A stretch of DNA of 64,000 nucleotides, from positions 124,001 through 188,000 of the forward strand of contig NZ_PPTH01000018.1 of NCBI RefSeq assembly GCF_002954225.1, written 5' to 3'. Within the stretch, counting starts at the first letter, position 1. The number at the start of each line of letters is the position of its first letter. The notes beneath the pieces were generated by a model. That model had not been told where the DNA came from and made no database searches. It was given only the letters and a program-made list of their open reading frames with translations. Made by a program: the position numbers and the translations under genes. The DNA is from Arthrobacter ruber. GTDB lineage: Bacteria; Actinomycetota; Actinomycetes; Actinomycetales; Micrococcaceae. Below, in pieces: positions 1 through 7,969 of this stretch.

Positions 1-609
1 GATCTCCTGCCGTTCAGCGACGAATCGCTCGTCCGGGCCGTCTCGATGGCCAGGACCCCCGTGGTCAGCGCCATCGGCCACGAGGCGGACCGGCCCCTGC
101 TCGACGAGGTAGCCGATCTGCGTGCCTCGACGCCCACCGACGCGGCCAAGCGCGTGGTCCCCGATGTCACCGAGGAGCTCGGCAGGATCCGGCAGGCCCG
201 GGTGGCACTCGAACGCTCCATCCGGCTGCTCGTGCATCGCGAGAGCGAGAGCCTGGCGAACCTGCGGTCCCGGCCGTCCCTGGCGAAGCCGGAAGGGATG
301 ATCGACGTGCGCGAGGCCGACGTCGAGCGCCTCCGATCCCGGGCGCTGCGGAGCACCTCCGCCGCCGTCGAGCGGGATGCCGACGCGATCCACCACCTGC
401 GCGAACGCGTGCGGTCCCTCTCCCCCCAGAAGACCCTCGACCGCGGGTACGCCGTCGTGCAGACCGCCGACGGACACGTGGTCCGGGAGCCCGACGACGT
501 CGGGACCGGGGACGTCCTGCGTATCCGCGTCGCGGGTGGACAGTTCGGGGCCGTCGCCCGGACAGAACAGGGCCCGGAAGCGGGCCGTCGAGAGAGGAAG
601 CCGGCATGA
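1..609 (+). CDS. xseA: Exodeoxyribonuclease VII large subunit, C-terminal part (5' end outside window)
   Basis: The reading frame is already open at base 1, so about 202 C-terminal codons are seen and the N-terminal OB-fold lies upstream of the window. The XseA-specific catalytic-domain stretch [14 protein letters not shown] is near residue 17 of the visible part, followed by the conserved [14 protein letters not shown] segment. A long coiled-coil-prone helical region and the family's closing DRGYAVV motif come after it. XseA with XseB forms exonuclease VII, which degrades single-stranded DNA in the cytoplasm during repair. The stop overlaps the start of xseB by 4 nt (ATGA), which indicates translational coupling. 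An in-frame ATG at 46 is internal and not the start. Confidence 0.95.
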   Translation, partial: DLLPFSDESLVRAVSMARTPVVSAIGHEADRPLLDEVADLRASTPTDAAKRVVPDVTEELGRIRQARVALERSIRLLVHRESESLANLRSRPSLAKPEGMIDVREADVERLRSRALRSTSAAVERDADAIHHLRERVRSLSPQKTLDRGYAVVQTADGHVVREPDDVGTGDVLRIRVAGGQFGAVARTEQGPEAGRRERKPA

Positions 610-842
610 CCGAGAACAACACCCAGGCACCACAGCGCCCCGATGTCGACACGCTGTCCTACGAGCAGGCCCGGGAGGAACTCGTCGCCGTCGTGTCCCG
701 ACTCGAGGCCGGAGGCGTGAGCCTCGAGGAGTCCCTCGCACTGTGGGAGCGCGGCGAGGCCCTGGCGGACCGCTGCGAGGCATGGCTCGAGGGCGCGAAG
801 GTGAGACTCGCGGCGGCACGGGACAAGGCCGAGGACCAGTAA
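606..842 (+). CDS. xseB: Exodeoxyribonuclease VII small subunit
   Basis: This 78-residue protein carries the XseB pattern: [21 protein letters not shown] followed by [23 protein letters not shown]. It is a two-helix coiled-coil hairpin that wraps the XseA helices in the exonuclease VII complex. Length is normal for the family (about 70-85). The ATG at 606 overlaps the xseA stop by 4 nt and is preceded by a purine-rich AGAGAGGAAG site within xseA. It is co-transcribed with xseA. Confidence 0.95.
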   Translation: MTENNTQAPQRPDVDTLSYEQAREELVAVVSRLEAGGVSLEESLALWERGEALADRCEAWLEGAKVRLAAARDKAEDQ

Positions 843-847
843 TCCGC

Positions 848-1513
848 GTGCGGTCGAGTGGATCCGCCGGCAGGACGGCGACGGCGTACGACCTCGTCGC
901 AGCCACCTATGCCGCCGCCCTGCCGGACGACGGGTTCGAGGCGCCCCTCGATCGGGCGATGATCGCCGATTTCGCCGGCCGCGTCGCGCGGACCACGAGA
1001 TGCCGCGTGATCGACGCGGGCAGTGGTGCCGGCCGCATGGCGCCGGTCCTGGTCAGGCACGGGCTGCAGTACACCGGAGTGGATCTGTCCCAGGGAATGG
1101 TGGACACAGCCCGCGTCGATCATCCCGACCAGGACTTCCTCCAGGGCTCCGTCACGGCGCTACCCGCGCCTGATGGCTCGGCGGACGGCGTCCTGTCCTG
1201 GTACTCGGTCATCCACACCGATCCCGACGAATTGCCCGTGGTGCTCGCGGAGTTCGCGCGGGTGCTGCGACCCGACGGCCTCCTGCTTCTGGGCTTCCAG
1301 GCCGGCCGCGGACGACGCGAGATCCACCGGGCATACGGGCACGACGTCGCTCTCACCGCGTTCCTCCATGAACCGTGTGCGGTGCAACGGCAGCTTGCCG
1401 ACGCGGGATTCACCACGGAGGCGACACTCGTCCGCCGGCCGCGGCCCTCGGAGAAGGACGATCAGGCGATCATCCTCGCCGCCCTGCCGGCAGAAGGATC
1501 CGGTCGGCGGTAG
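848..1513 (+). CDS. Class I SAM-dependent methyltransferase
   Basis: The protein has 221 residues from a GTG start 5 nt after xseB. The Rossmann motif I is VIDAGSGAGRMAPVL, motif II is GVDLSQGMVDTAR, a post-II acidic segment LPAPDGSADGVLSWYSVIH follows, and ARVLRPDGLLLLGF is typical of UbiE/Methyltransf_11 enzymes. It is presumably cytosolic and uses S-adenosylmethionine; the acceptor cannot be told from sequence. The frame stays open well upstream through xseB, but similarity begins only after the GTG at 848, so longer starts are artefacts. It may be transcribed with xseAB, though a shared function is not implied. It converges on the VOC gene with a 17-nt gap. Confidence 0.8.
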   Translation: MRSSGSAGRTATAYDLVAATYAAALPDDGFEAPLDRAMIADFAGRVARTTRCRVIDAGSGAGRMAPVLVRHGLQYTGVDLSQGMVDTARVDHPDQDFLQGSVTALPAPDGSADGVLSWYSVIHTDPDELPVVLAEFARVLRPDGLLLLGFQAGRGRREIHRAYGHDVALTAFLHEPCAVQRQLADAGFTTEATLVRRPRPSEKDDQAIILAALPAEGSGRR

Positions 1514-1530
1514 TCACGGAGGCGCCTACG

Positions 1531-1902
1531 TCACCTCCGGTCGGGCAGCTCCTGCAGGGCCCACGCGTTCCCGTCCGGGTCGGCGAAGTACACGAACTTC
1601 CCCCAGGGCTGCTCGTCGACGTCCGACGCCGCCACTCCGCGCTCCATCAGCTCTGTCCGCGCTTTCACCGCATCCGCCACGACCACCTGGATGCCGCGCA
1701 GCGATCCCGGGACCATGTCGCTGATGCCCTCGCCGAAGGCGATGGAACAGGCGGAGCCCGGCGGCGTGAACTGCACGAACCGCACGCCCTCGCTCACCCG
1801 GTGGTCATGGTCGAGCACGAAGCCCGCCTGGTCCCGGTAGAACGCGATGGAACGGTCCACGTCGCTGACGGGCACGCCGATGAGTTCGATCCTGTAGTCC
1901 AT
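1531..1902 (-). CDS. VOC superfamily (glyoxalase/bleomycin-resistance-like) protein
   Basis: The 123-residue protein has the two beta-alpha-beta-beta-beta modules of the vicinal oxygen chelate fold. The first begins IELIGVPVSDVDRSIAFYRD; the second ends FVYFADPDGNAWALQELP, which contains the family's DPDGN signature. A metal-dependent enzyme or a small-molecule binding protein is possible; the substrate cannot be predicted. Start at 1902 is supported by GGAGGTC seven bases upstream. The gene stands alone. Confidence 0.85.
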   Translation of the reverse strand: MDYRIELIGVPVSDVDRSIAFYRDQAGFVLDHDHRVSEGVRFVQFTPPGSACSIAFGEGISDMVPGSLRGIQVVVADAVKARTELMERGVAASDVDEQPWGKFVYFADPDGNAWALQELPDRR

Positions 1903-1993
1903 GATGACCTCCGTGCTGGTGATGGAGCCTCAAGACTAGGAGCGGTCGCGGACAGGAACGGTCCGCGGAGGGCGATCGGCGGACCGACCGGCC

Positions 1994-2842
1994 TCACGTG
2001 GCGGCGAGGCGCCGCTTCTCGACGTCGACGTCGAACGACGCGCGCGGCCAGCTCAGCTGCATGTCCTCCAGGGCGGCGGTCAGCAGGTGCTGGACGGCGA
2101 GCCGTGCGTACCATTTGCGGTCCGCGGGCACCACGTACCAGGGCGCATCCGGCGTGCTCGTCCGCTCGATGGCCACCTGGTACGCCTCCTGGTACTGCTG
2201 CCAGTGGACGCGGTCGTCGATGTCGCCCGGGTTGTACTTCCAGTACTTGTCCGGGCGCTCGAGCCGCTGGGTGAGGCGCGCCTTCTGCTCGTCCTTGCCG
2301 ATGTGGAGCATCACCTTGAGCAGGCGCGTACCGGAGGCGACGACGTCGGCCTCGAACTGCTGGACCGCCGCGTACCGTTCCTCGATCTTCGCGGGCGAGG
2401 ACAGCCCGCGCACCCGGTGGACCAGGACGTCCTCGTAGTGCGACCGGTCGAAGACCCCGATCAGCCCGGCACCGGGCAGCTGGCGGCGGATGCGCCAGAG
2501 GAAGTCGTGCTGCCGTTCCTCCTCCGTGGGCGCCTTGAAGGCGTGGTGGTGGACGCCCTGCGGGTCCACGAGGCCGAGCACGTGCCGCACGATCCCGCCC
2601 TTGCCCGAGGTGTCCATCCCCTGCAGCACGAGCAGCACGGCGATCTCGCTGCCGGACCGGCTCTCCGCGAACAGCTTCTCCTGCAGGGACGACAGCGCAT
2701 CCGCACCGGCGGCGAGCGCCGCCTTGCCCTGCTCCTTGCCGCCGTCGAACCCCGGCGTGGAGTGCGGGTCCACGGACGCGAGCGAGAAGTCCGGCCCCGC
2801 CAGGAGGAGGTGCCGGAAATCGGTGGTGGCGGTGGCGCGCAT
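1994..2842 (-). CDS. ppk2: PPK2-family polyphosphate kinase / polyphosphate:nucleotide phosphotransferase
   Basis: The 282-residue protein is a single-domain PPK2, which moves phosphate between polyphosphate and nucleotides in the cytosol. Visible motifs are the Walker A-type GMDTSGKGG near residue 95, the Walker B-type FDRSHYEDVLV near 150, the lid-region arginines after it, and LERPDKYWKYNPGDIDDR, typical of the family. Length fits the one-domain group of about 260-300 residues. The start is well defined: GGAGGAAGC directly precedes the ATG at 2842. Whether it makes NTPs or polyphosphate, and its AMP/ADP preference, cannot be settled by eye. Confidence 0.92.
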   Translation of the reverse strand: MRATATTDFRHLLLAGPDFSLASVDPHSTPGFDGGKEQGKAALAAGADALSSLQEKLFAESRSGSEIAVLLVLQGMDTSGKGGIVRHVLGLVDPQGVHHHAFKAPTEEERQHDFLWRIRRQLPGAGLIGVFDRSHYEDVLVHRVRGLSSPAKIEERYAAVQQFEADVVASGTRLLKVMLHIGKDEQKARLTQRLERPDKYWKYNPGDIDDRVHWQQYQEAYQVAIERTSTPDAPWYVVPADRKWYARLAVQHLLTAALEDMQLSWPRASFDVDVEKRRLAAT

Positions 2843-2873
2843 GCTTCCTCCTGCTATCGGTCTGCGGCGGGTG

Positions 2874-4091
2874 TCAGGGCTTGTAGGTCGAGAGGAAGTC
2901 GGCGAGCCGTCCGATGGCGTCCTCGATGACCTCCACGCTCGGCAGCGTCACCATCCGGAAGTGGTCGGTGTGCACCCAGTTGAAGGCGCTGCCGTGCGAG
3001 ATCAGGATCTTCTGCTGCTTCAGGAGGTCCAGGGCGAACTTCTCGTCGTCCTTGATGGGGTAGACCTCGGGGTCCAGCTTCGGGAAGAGATACAGCGCGC
3101 CCTGCGCCACCTCGCAGCTCACGCCGTCGATCGCGTTGAGCATCTGCGCGGCCTTGTCGCGCTGCTGCTTCAGGCGCCCCCCGGGCAGGATGAGGTCGTT
3201 GATGCTCTGGTAGCCGCCGAGTGCCGTCTGGATGGCGTGCTGCGCCGGCACGTTGGCGCACAGGCGCATGTTGGCGAGGAGGTTGATGCCCTCGACGTAG
3301 TTCGCGGCGTCCCGCTTCGGACCCGAGATCGCCATCCAGCCGCTGCGGAAGCCGGCGATGCGGTAGGCCTTGGACAGCCCGCTGAACGTGAGGCAGAGCA
3401 CGTCGTCGCCCGTGACGGAGGCCGCATTGATGTGCACGGCGTCGTCGTAGAGGATCTTCTCGTAGATCTCGTCGGCGAAGATGATGAGCCCGTGCTCGCG
3501 GGCGAGGCGCACGATCGCCTCGAGGACGGGCCGGGGGTAGACCGATCCCGTGGGGTTGTTCGGGTTGATCAGCACGATGCCCCGGGTGTTCGGGGTGATC
3601 TTGGAGGCCATGTCCTCGAGGTCCGGCCACCAGTGGTTGTCCTCGTCGCAGAGGTAGTGCACGGGCGTGCCGCTGGCGAGCGCCACGGAGGCCGTCCAGA
3701 GCGGGTAGTCCGGCGTGGGGATGAGGATCTCGTCACCGGCGTTGAGCAGGGCCTGCATGGAGAGGGTGATGAGTTCGCTGACGCCGTTGCCGAGGTACAC
3801 GTCGTCGACGTCGATCGAGTGGATGCCGCGGCCCTGGTAGTACTGCACGACGGCGGTGCGCGCCGAGAAGATGCCCCGGGAGTCGCTGTAGCCCTGCGAC
3901 TTGGGCAGGTTGCGGATCATGTCCACGAGGATCGCGTCGGGGGCCTCGAAGCCGAAGGGCGCCGGGTTGCCGATGTTGAGCTTGAGGATCCGGTGGCCCT
4001 GGGCCTCCATGGTCATGGCGTGTTCGAGCAGCGGCCCCCGGATGTCGTAGAGGACGTTACGGAGCTTTTCCGACTGCTTGTAGGTGGCCAT
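2874..4091 (-). CDS. alaA: PLP-dependent aminotransferase, AlaA-like
   Basis: This 405-residue fold-type I aminotransferase resembles glutamate-pyruvate transaminase AlaA/YfbQ. Key segments are LNIGNPAPFGFEAPDAI near residue 40, GVSELITLSMQALLNAGDEI (PLP-phosphate region), VLINPNNPTGSVYPR, FADEIYEKILYDD, the Schiff-base lysine in TFSGLSKAYRIAGFRSGW, and an arginine-containing C-terminal domain. It probably interconverts pyruvate and alanine using glutamate in the cytosol. The frame is open for 48 more codons upstream, but similarity starts at the ATG at 4091. It lies 31 nt after ppk2 in transcription-reverse order, with no clear functional tie. Confidence 0.88.
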   Translation of the reverse strand: MATYKQSEKLRNVLYDIRGPLLEHAMTMEAQGHRILKLNIGNPAPFGFEAPDAILVDMIRNLPKSQGYSDSRGIFSARTAVVQYYQGRGIHSIDVDDVYLGNGVSELITLSMQALLNAGDEILIPTPDYPLWTASVALASGTPVHYLCDEDNHWWPDLEDMASKITPNTRGIVLINPNNPTGSVYPRPVLEAIVRLAREHGLIIFADEIYEKILYDDAVHINAASVTGDDVLCLTFSGLSKAYRIAGFRSGWMAISGPKRDAANYVEGINLLANMRLCANVPAQHAIQTALGGYQSINDLILPGGRLKQQRDKAAQMLNAIDGVSCEVAQGALYLFPKLDPEVYPIKDDEKFALDLLKQQKILISHGSAFNWVHTDHFRMVTLPSVEVIEDAIGRLADFLSTYKP

Positions 4092-4122
4092 TGGATCAGG
4101 ATGCCACAGCCGGGGCCCGGAG

Positions 4123-4168
4123 CAGGGGCCCGGGACGCGGCATGTCGATGCCGGGCACCGGGCCCCTG
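4123..4168 (-). terminator. Cruciform-type hairpin after the OpuC operon
   Basis: A perfect 11-bp inverted repeat (CAGGGGCCCGG at 4123-4133, its complement at 4158-4168) encloses a second 6-bp stem (CGGCAT/ATGCCG at 4138-4143 and 4148-4153). It sits 24 nt beyond the stop of the substrate-binding protein gene. There is no U-tract, as is common in high-GC actinobacteria. Confidence 0.6.
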
Positions 4169-4191
4169 AGGAATAACCGGGAACCGCTGGA

Positions 4192-5160
4192 CTAGCCGGC
4201 GAGCCCCTTCTCCTTGAGCCAGTCGGCCGCCGCATCCGCTGGGTTCCGCTTCTCGGATCCGCTGACCTCGCGATTGAGCGAGAGGAGGTCCTCGGTGGTC
4301 AGCTCGGCCGACACCTTGTTGAGGGTCTCCTGCGCCTGGCTGCTGACGGTCCCGGTGTTGACGAGCGGCAGCACCTGCTGGGCGATGAAGTTGTTCTCGG
4401 GGTCCTCGAGGACCACGAGGTCGTTGTCCTGGATGGACGGCGTCGTGGTGTAGATGTCCGCCGCCTGCACGTCGTCGTTCAGCAGGGCCTGCAGCGTGAT
4501 GTCGCCGCCGCCGTCATTGATCGCCTCGAAGCCGCCGGGTTCGCAGTTGTACTTCTCCTTGAGGCCCGGCAGGCCGTAGGCGCGCTCCTGGAACGTGCTC
4601 GGGGCGCCGATGGTGATCTCGCCGCAGACCTTCGCGAGGTCCTCGAGGGACTCGAGGTTGTACTTCTCGGCCGTGGCCGCCGTGACGACGAGCGCATCCT
4701 TGTCCTCGGCCTCCGAGGGTTCGAGCACGCCCAGCTCCACGTCGGGCGACTTCGCGGCGAGCGCGTCCGGCAGGGCCGCGAGGATGTCCTCGGCGGAGGC
4801 GGCCGTCGCCTCGGGATCGGCGAACAGCAGCAGGTTGCCGCCGTATTCCGGCATGATGTCGATCGATCCGTCCTCGAGGGCCGTGTAGTAGATCTCGCGC
4901 GAGCCGATGTTGAGCTTCGTGGTCGCCTCGAACCCGGCGGCCTCGAGTGCCCCGGCGTAGATCTCCGCGATGATCTGGCTCTCGGGGAAGTCCGCCGAAC
5001 CGACGACGACGGAGCCGCCGGCGGCGCTCGCGGTGCTCTCCGGTTCACCCTGGGGGTCGCTGTTGGCGCCGCAGGCGGTCAACGCCAGCGCGGCCGTCAG
5101 GCCGCCCGCCAGTCCCATCAGAGCGCGCCGTGTGGCGCGGTGCGGTGACAGGTTCTTCAT
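4192..5160 (-). CDS. opuCC: Glycine betaine/choline ABC transporter substrate-binding lipoprotein (OpuCC/ProX-like)
   Basis: This 322-residue lipoprotein is the binding component of an osmoprotectant importer. Its N-terminus has an Arg-rich region, a hydrophobic segment and a lipobox LALTAC with the acylated Cys near residue 34. The mature part begins VVVGSADFPESQIIAEIYAG, the OpuAC-family opening, and contains LNIGSREIYYTALEDGSID and MPEYGGNLL near residue 105, typical of betaine/choline-binding proteins. Similarity starts at the ATG at 5160, which overlaps the upstream permease stop by 4 nt. It is the last gene of the four-gene operon. Substrate choice among betaine, choline and carnitine is inference. 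Confidence 0.9.
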   Translation of the reverse strand: MKNLSPHRATRRALMGLAGGLTAALALTACGANSDPQGEPESTASAAGGSVVVGSADFPESQIIAEIYAGALEAAGFEATTKLNIGSREIYYTALEDGSIDIMPEYGGNLLLFADPEATAASAEDILAALPDALAAKSPDVELGVLEPSEAEDKDALVVTAATAEKYNLESLEDLAKVCGEITIGAPSTFQERAYGLPGLKEKYNCEPGGFEAINDGGGDITLQALLNDDVQAADIYTTTPSIQDNDLVVLEDPENNFIAQQVLPLVNTGTVSSQAQETLNKVSAELTTEDLLSLNREVSGSEKRNPADAAADWLKEKGLAG

Positions 5161-5903
5161 GGTGTTCCTCCTTGTGCGCTGGCGACGGCTTTCTGCCGGC
5201 CAGATCCCTGGGCCCTCCCCGCGCCGGACGTACGGAGTCCGGGCGGGATGGCGAATCTCTGGACCAGTCCCAGCAGCAGATCGACGGCGATCGCGAGGAC
5301 GGTGATGACGACGGCGCCGCCGAACAGGCGCCCGTAGTCGGCGAGCTGGGTGCCCTCCACGAGGAACACCCCGAGCCCGCCGAGGTTGATGAACGCGACG
5401 ACGGCCGCGGTCGCGATGACCTGCAGGACCGCTGCGCGCACTCCCCCGAGGATCACCTGCAGCCCGTTGGGCACCTCGACCCGGAACAGGACCTGCCGCT
5501 CCGTCATGCCCATGCTCCGCGCGGCGTCCACCACGGTCCGGTTCACGGACGAGATGCCGGCGTAGATGCCGCTCAGCAGGGGCGGGACGGCGAGCAGGAC
5601 GAGCGCCCAGATGGGCGGCATGAGTCCCAGACCCGCGAGCAGCACGAACAGGAACACCATGCCGAGCGTCGGCAGGGCCCGGAGGATGCCGACGCCGGAG
5701 ACGATGACGACGCGCCCGCGTCCGGTGTGGCCGACGTAGAGTCCGATCGGCACGGCGATCGCGAGGGCTATCAGCAGGGTCAGCCCCGTGTAGCCCAGGT
5801 GCTCGAGGACGCGCGTGGGTATGCCGCGCGAGCCCTCCCAGTTCGCGGGGGCGCTCAGCCACTCCCACATCTGCACGAAGAGGTTGGTGCTCGAGTACTC
5901 CAT
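5157..5903 (-). CDS. opuCB: Osmoprotectant ABC transporter permease (OpuCB/OpuCD-like)
   Basis: A 248-residue integral membrane protein with five to six hydrophobic helices, for example GLTLLIALAIAVPIGLYVG and LGMVFLFVLLAGLGLMP. The cytoplasmic EAA-type loop reads VDAARSMGMTERQVLFRVEVP and contacts the ATPase. The tail after residue 215 is polar and Gly/Arg-rich. Its start codon overlaps the stop of the next permease (TGATG) and its own stop overlaps the binding-protein start, so the genes are translationally coupled. It belongs to the BPD_transp_1 family and pairs with the neighbouring permease in the membrane. Confidence 0.9.
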   Translation of the reverse strand: MEYSSTNLFVQMWEWLSAPANWEGSRGIPTRVLEHLGYTGLTLLIALAIAVPIGLYVGHTGRGRVVIVSGVGILRALPTLGMVFLFVLLAGLGLMPPIWALVLLAVPPLLSGIYAGISSVNRTVVDAARSMGMTERQVLFRVEVPNGLQVILGGVRAAVLQVIATAAVVAFINLGGLGVFLVEGTQLADYGRLFGGAVVITVLAIAVDLLLGLVQRFAIPPGLRTSGAGRAQGSGRQKAVASAQGGTP

Positions 5904-6592
5904 CAGGCGCCCGCCACCTTCGCCTCGAGTGCGACGACGCTGCCCGGCCTGCCGCCACCGGCGCTGCGCGTCCAGGGTGTCAGCAGGCGTTCGACGAGCA
6001 CGAGGAGGAGGTCCAGGACGAGGGCCAGCAGGAGGATGATGGCGATCCCGACGGCGATCTCCGTGGGGAAGGAGCGGAACAGGCCATCGGTGAACAGCGT
6101 CCCGAGGCTGGGCACCCCGATGAGCGCGCCCACGCTGACCAGGGAGATGTTGGTGACCGAGACCACGCGCAGCCCGGCGAACAGCACGGGCAGGGACAGC
6201 GGGAGGTCCACGGTGAGGAACCGGCGCACGGGCGTGTACCCCATGGCGACGGCGGCCTGCCGGACGCCGTCATCGATCGAGTCGAGGGCATCGAGCGTGG
6301 ACCGGACGAGCAGGGAGAAGGCGTAGACGGACAGCGCCACGATCACGTTGACGGGATCGATCACCCGGGTCCCGAGGACCACGGGGAGGAACACGAACAT
6401 CGCCAGCGACGGGATGGTGTAGAGGATCGACGAACCGGTCAGCAGCACCGATCCGACCACCGGGTTGAGCCGGGCGAGCTGGGCGAGCGGCACGGCGGCG
6501 AGGACGCCGAGGACCAGCGGGACGATCGCCTGGACGAGGTGCAGGCGCGTGTGCAGCCAGATGAAGTCGAGGTTGGAGAGGAACCAGTCCAT
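5903..6592 (-). CDS. opuCD: Osmoprotectant ABC transporter permease (second subunit)
   Basis: A 229-residue inner-membrane permease homologous to its neighbour. It has an N-terminal helix region starting MDWFLSNLDFIWLHTRLHL, hydrophobic segments around AIVPLVLGVLAAVPL and LAMFVFLPVVLG, and an EAA loop DDGVRQAAVAMGYTPVRRFL. The ATG at 6592 was chosen because membrane-permease similarity begins there and because the ATPase stop lies only 2 nt upstream; the frame upstream overlaps the ATPase gene. It forms the heterodimeric channel of the betaine importer. Confidence 0.88.
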   Translation of the reverse strand: MDWFLSNLDFIWLHTRLHLVQAIVPLVLGVLAAVPLAQLARLNPVVGSVLLTGSSILYTIPSLAMFVFLPVVLGTRVIDPVNVIVALSVYAFSLLVRSTLDALDSIDDGVRQAAVAMGYTPVRRFLTVDLPLSLPVLFAGLRVVSVTNISLVSVGALIGVPSLGTLFTDGLFRSFPTEIAVGIAIILLLALVLDLLLVLVERLLTPWTRSAGGGRPGSVVALEAKVAGA

Positions 6593-6594
6593 GA

Positions 6595-7746
6595 TCAGAC
6601 CGCCGTGTCGTGCTGGGCGCGGCCCCGGTCCAGGCGAGCGGCCTCGATGAGTTCGAAGACCTCGGCCGCCCGGACCACACCGACGGCGCGCCCGTCGTCG
6701 TCGACCGCCACACCGAGGCCCGACGGCGAGGACAGGGCGGCGTCGAGCGCGCGGCGCAGGGAGTCGCCGCGGGTGTAGAGCGATCCACCCGGCACGGCCT
6801 GGGCCTGCCGGGTGATGTTGCCGCGGGTGGCCTGCGGGATCCAGCCGTGCGGGCGCCCCTCCGCGTCGACCAGCAGGGTCCACGGGGAGCGTACGGACAC
6901 CGTCGGGTCCGCGAGGCTCTCCGCGTCGATGGTCTCGACGGGGTGGATGGCGACGCCGTCGCCCTCCTGGAAGGAGAGGTGGCGGAACCCGCGGTCGCGG
7001 CCCACGAAGCCGGCCACGAAGTCGTCCACCGGGGCCCGCAGGATCTCCTCGGGGGCGGCGTACTGCGCGAGGCGCCCGCCGACGGCGAACACCGCCACCC
7101 TGTCCCCGAGGATGGTGGCCTCGTCGATGTCGTGGGTGACGAAGACGATCGTCTTGGCGAGGTCGCGCTGCAGGCGCAGCAGCTCCTCCTGCAGTTCGGC
7201 GCGGACCACGGGGTCCACCGCGCTGAAGGGCTCGTCCATGAGGAGCACGGGCGGATCGGCGGCGAGGGCGCGGGCCACGCCGACGCGTTGCTGCTGCCCG
7301 CCCGAGAGCTGCCCGGGATAGCGGCGGCCCAGCTCGGAGGCGAGGCCGACGACGTCGAGCAGCTCCTGCGCACGCCTGCGTGCCTCGGTCTTCGGGACGC
7401 CGTTGAGGCGGGGGACGGTGGCGATGTTGTCGAGGACCGACCGGTGCGGCAGCAATCCCGAGGACTGCATGACGTAGCCCATGGAGCGCCGCAGCTCCGC
7501 GGCCTTCTGCCGGCTCACGTCCTGCCCGTCGAGGAGGATCTGCCCGGAGGTCGGTTCCACCATCCGGTTGATCATGCGCAGGGAGGTGGTCTTTCCGCAG
7601 CCCGACGGGCCGACGAACACGGTGATCCTGCCGCGGTCGATCTCCATGCTGAGGCCGTCGACGGCGGGACGTCCGCCGTCGTAGGTCTTGGTGACGTCGC
7701 GGAACTCGATCATGGGGCGGCCGGAGGCCTGCTCGGCGTGTGTCAT
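6595..7746 (-). CDS. opuCA: Osmoprotectant ABC transporter ATP-binding protein with CBS domains
   Basis: The 383-residue ATPase drives the importer. Walker A is GPSGCGKTTSLRM near residue 52, Q-loop GYVMQSSGLLPH, signature QLSGGQQQRVGVARAL near 146, Walker B VLLMDEPFSAVDP, and the H-loop FVTHDIDEA. A C-terminal region of about 130 residues contains two CBS-like repeats, one around WTLLVDAEGRPHGWIP and one ending VVDDDGRAVGVVRAAEVFE-like sequence. In OpuA-type importers CBS domains sense ionic strength and gate transport, so osmotic control is likely. First gene of the operon; 223 nt of non-coding DNA lies upstream. Confidence 0.92.
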   Translation of the reverse strand: MTHAEQASGRPMIEFRDVTKTYDGGRPAVDGLSMEIDRGRITVFVGPSGCGKTTSLRMINRMVEPTSGQILLDGQDVSRQKAAELRRSMGYVMQSSGLLPHRSVLDNIATVPRLNGVPKTEARRRAQELLDVVGLASELGRRYPGQLSGGQQQRVGVARALAADPPVLLMDEPFSAVDPVVRAELQEELLRLQRDLAKTIVFVTHDIDEATILGDRVAVFAVGGRLAQYAAPEEILRAPVDDFVAGFVGRDRGFRHLSFQEGDGVAIHPVETIDAESLADPTVSVRSPWTLLVDAEGRPHGWIPQATRGNITRQAQAVPGGSLYTRGDSLRRALDAALSSPSGLGVAVDDDGRAVGVVRAAEVFELIEAARLDRGRAQHDTAV

Positions 7747-7969
7747 GGCAGCTGCGCCTTTCCTGGCAGGAGCTTCTCGGCCGGGCTACGCCCGCGGACC
7801 GCAGGGGATGCGGCTCCGGCTTGCCGTCCGGGCCGCTGGGCGGGGGCGCAGCGGTCGGTTCAAGCTGTCGGAGGTTCTGAGTCTAACCATGAGTTCGGAG
7901 CGGACACGACCCCATATGGGTAGCGGATGTGTGCTGCATCAGCGCTGCCCGGGGCCGCTTGGCGGGTTG
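7747..7969 (-). promoter_or_regulatory. Upstream region of the OpuC operon with a 10-bp palindrome
   Basis: This 223-nt gap between the kinase gene and opuCA must carry the operon promoter. On the minus strand a TAGACT -10-like hexamer lies at 7880-7885, but I cannot see a convincing -35. A perfect palindrome CCCATATGGG at 7911-7920 lies about 165 nt before the start and could be an operator. No ORF with coding character is seen here. Confidence 0.3.
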
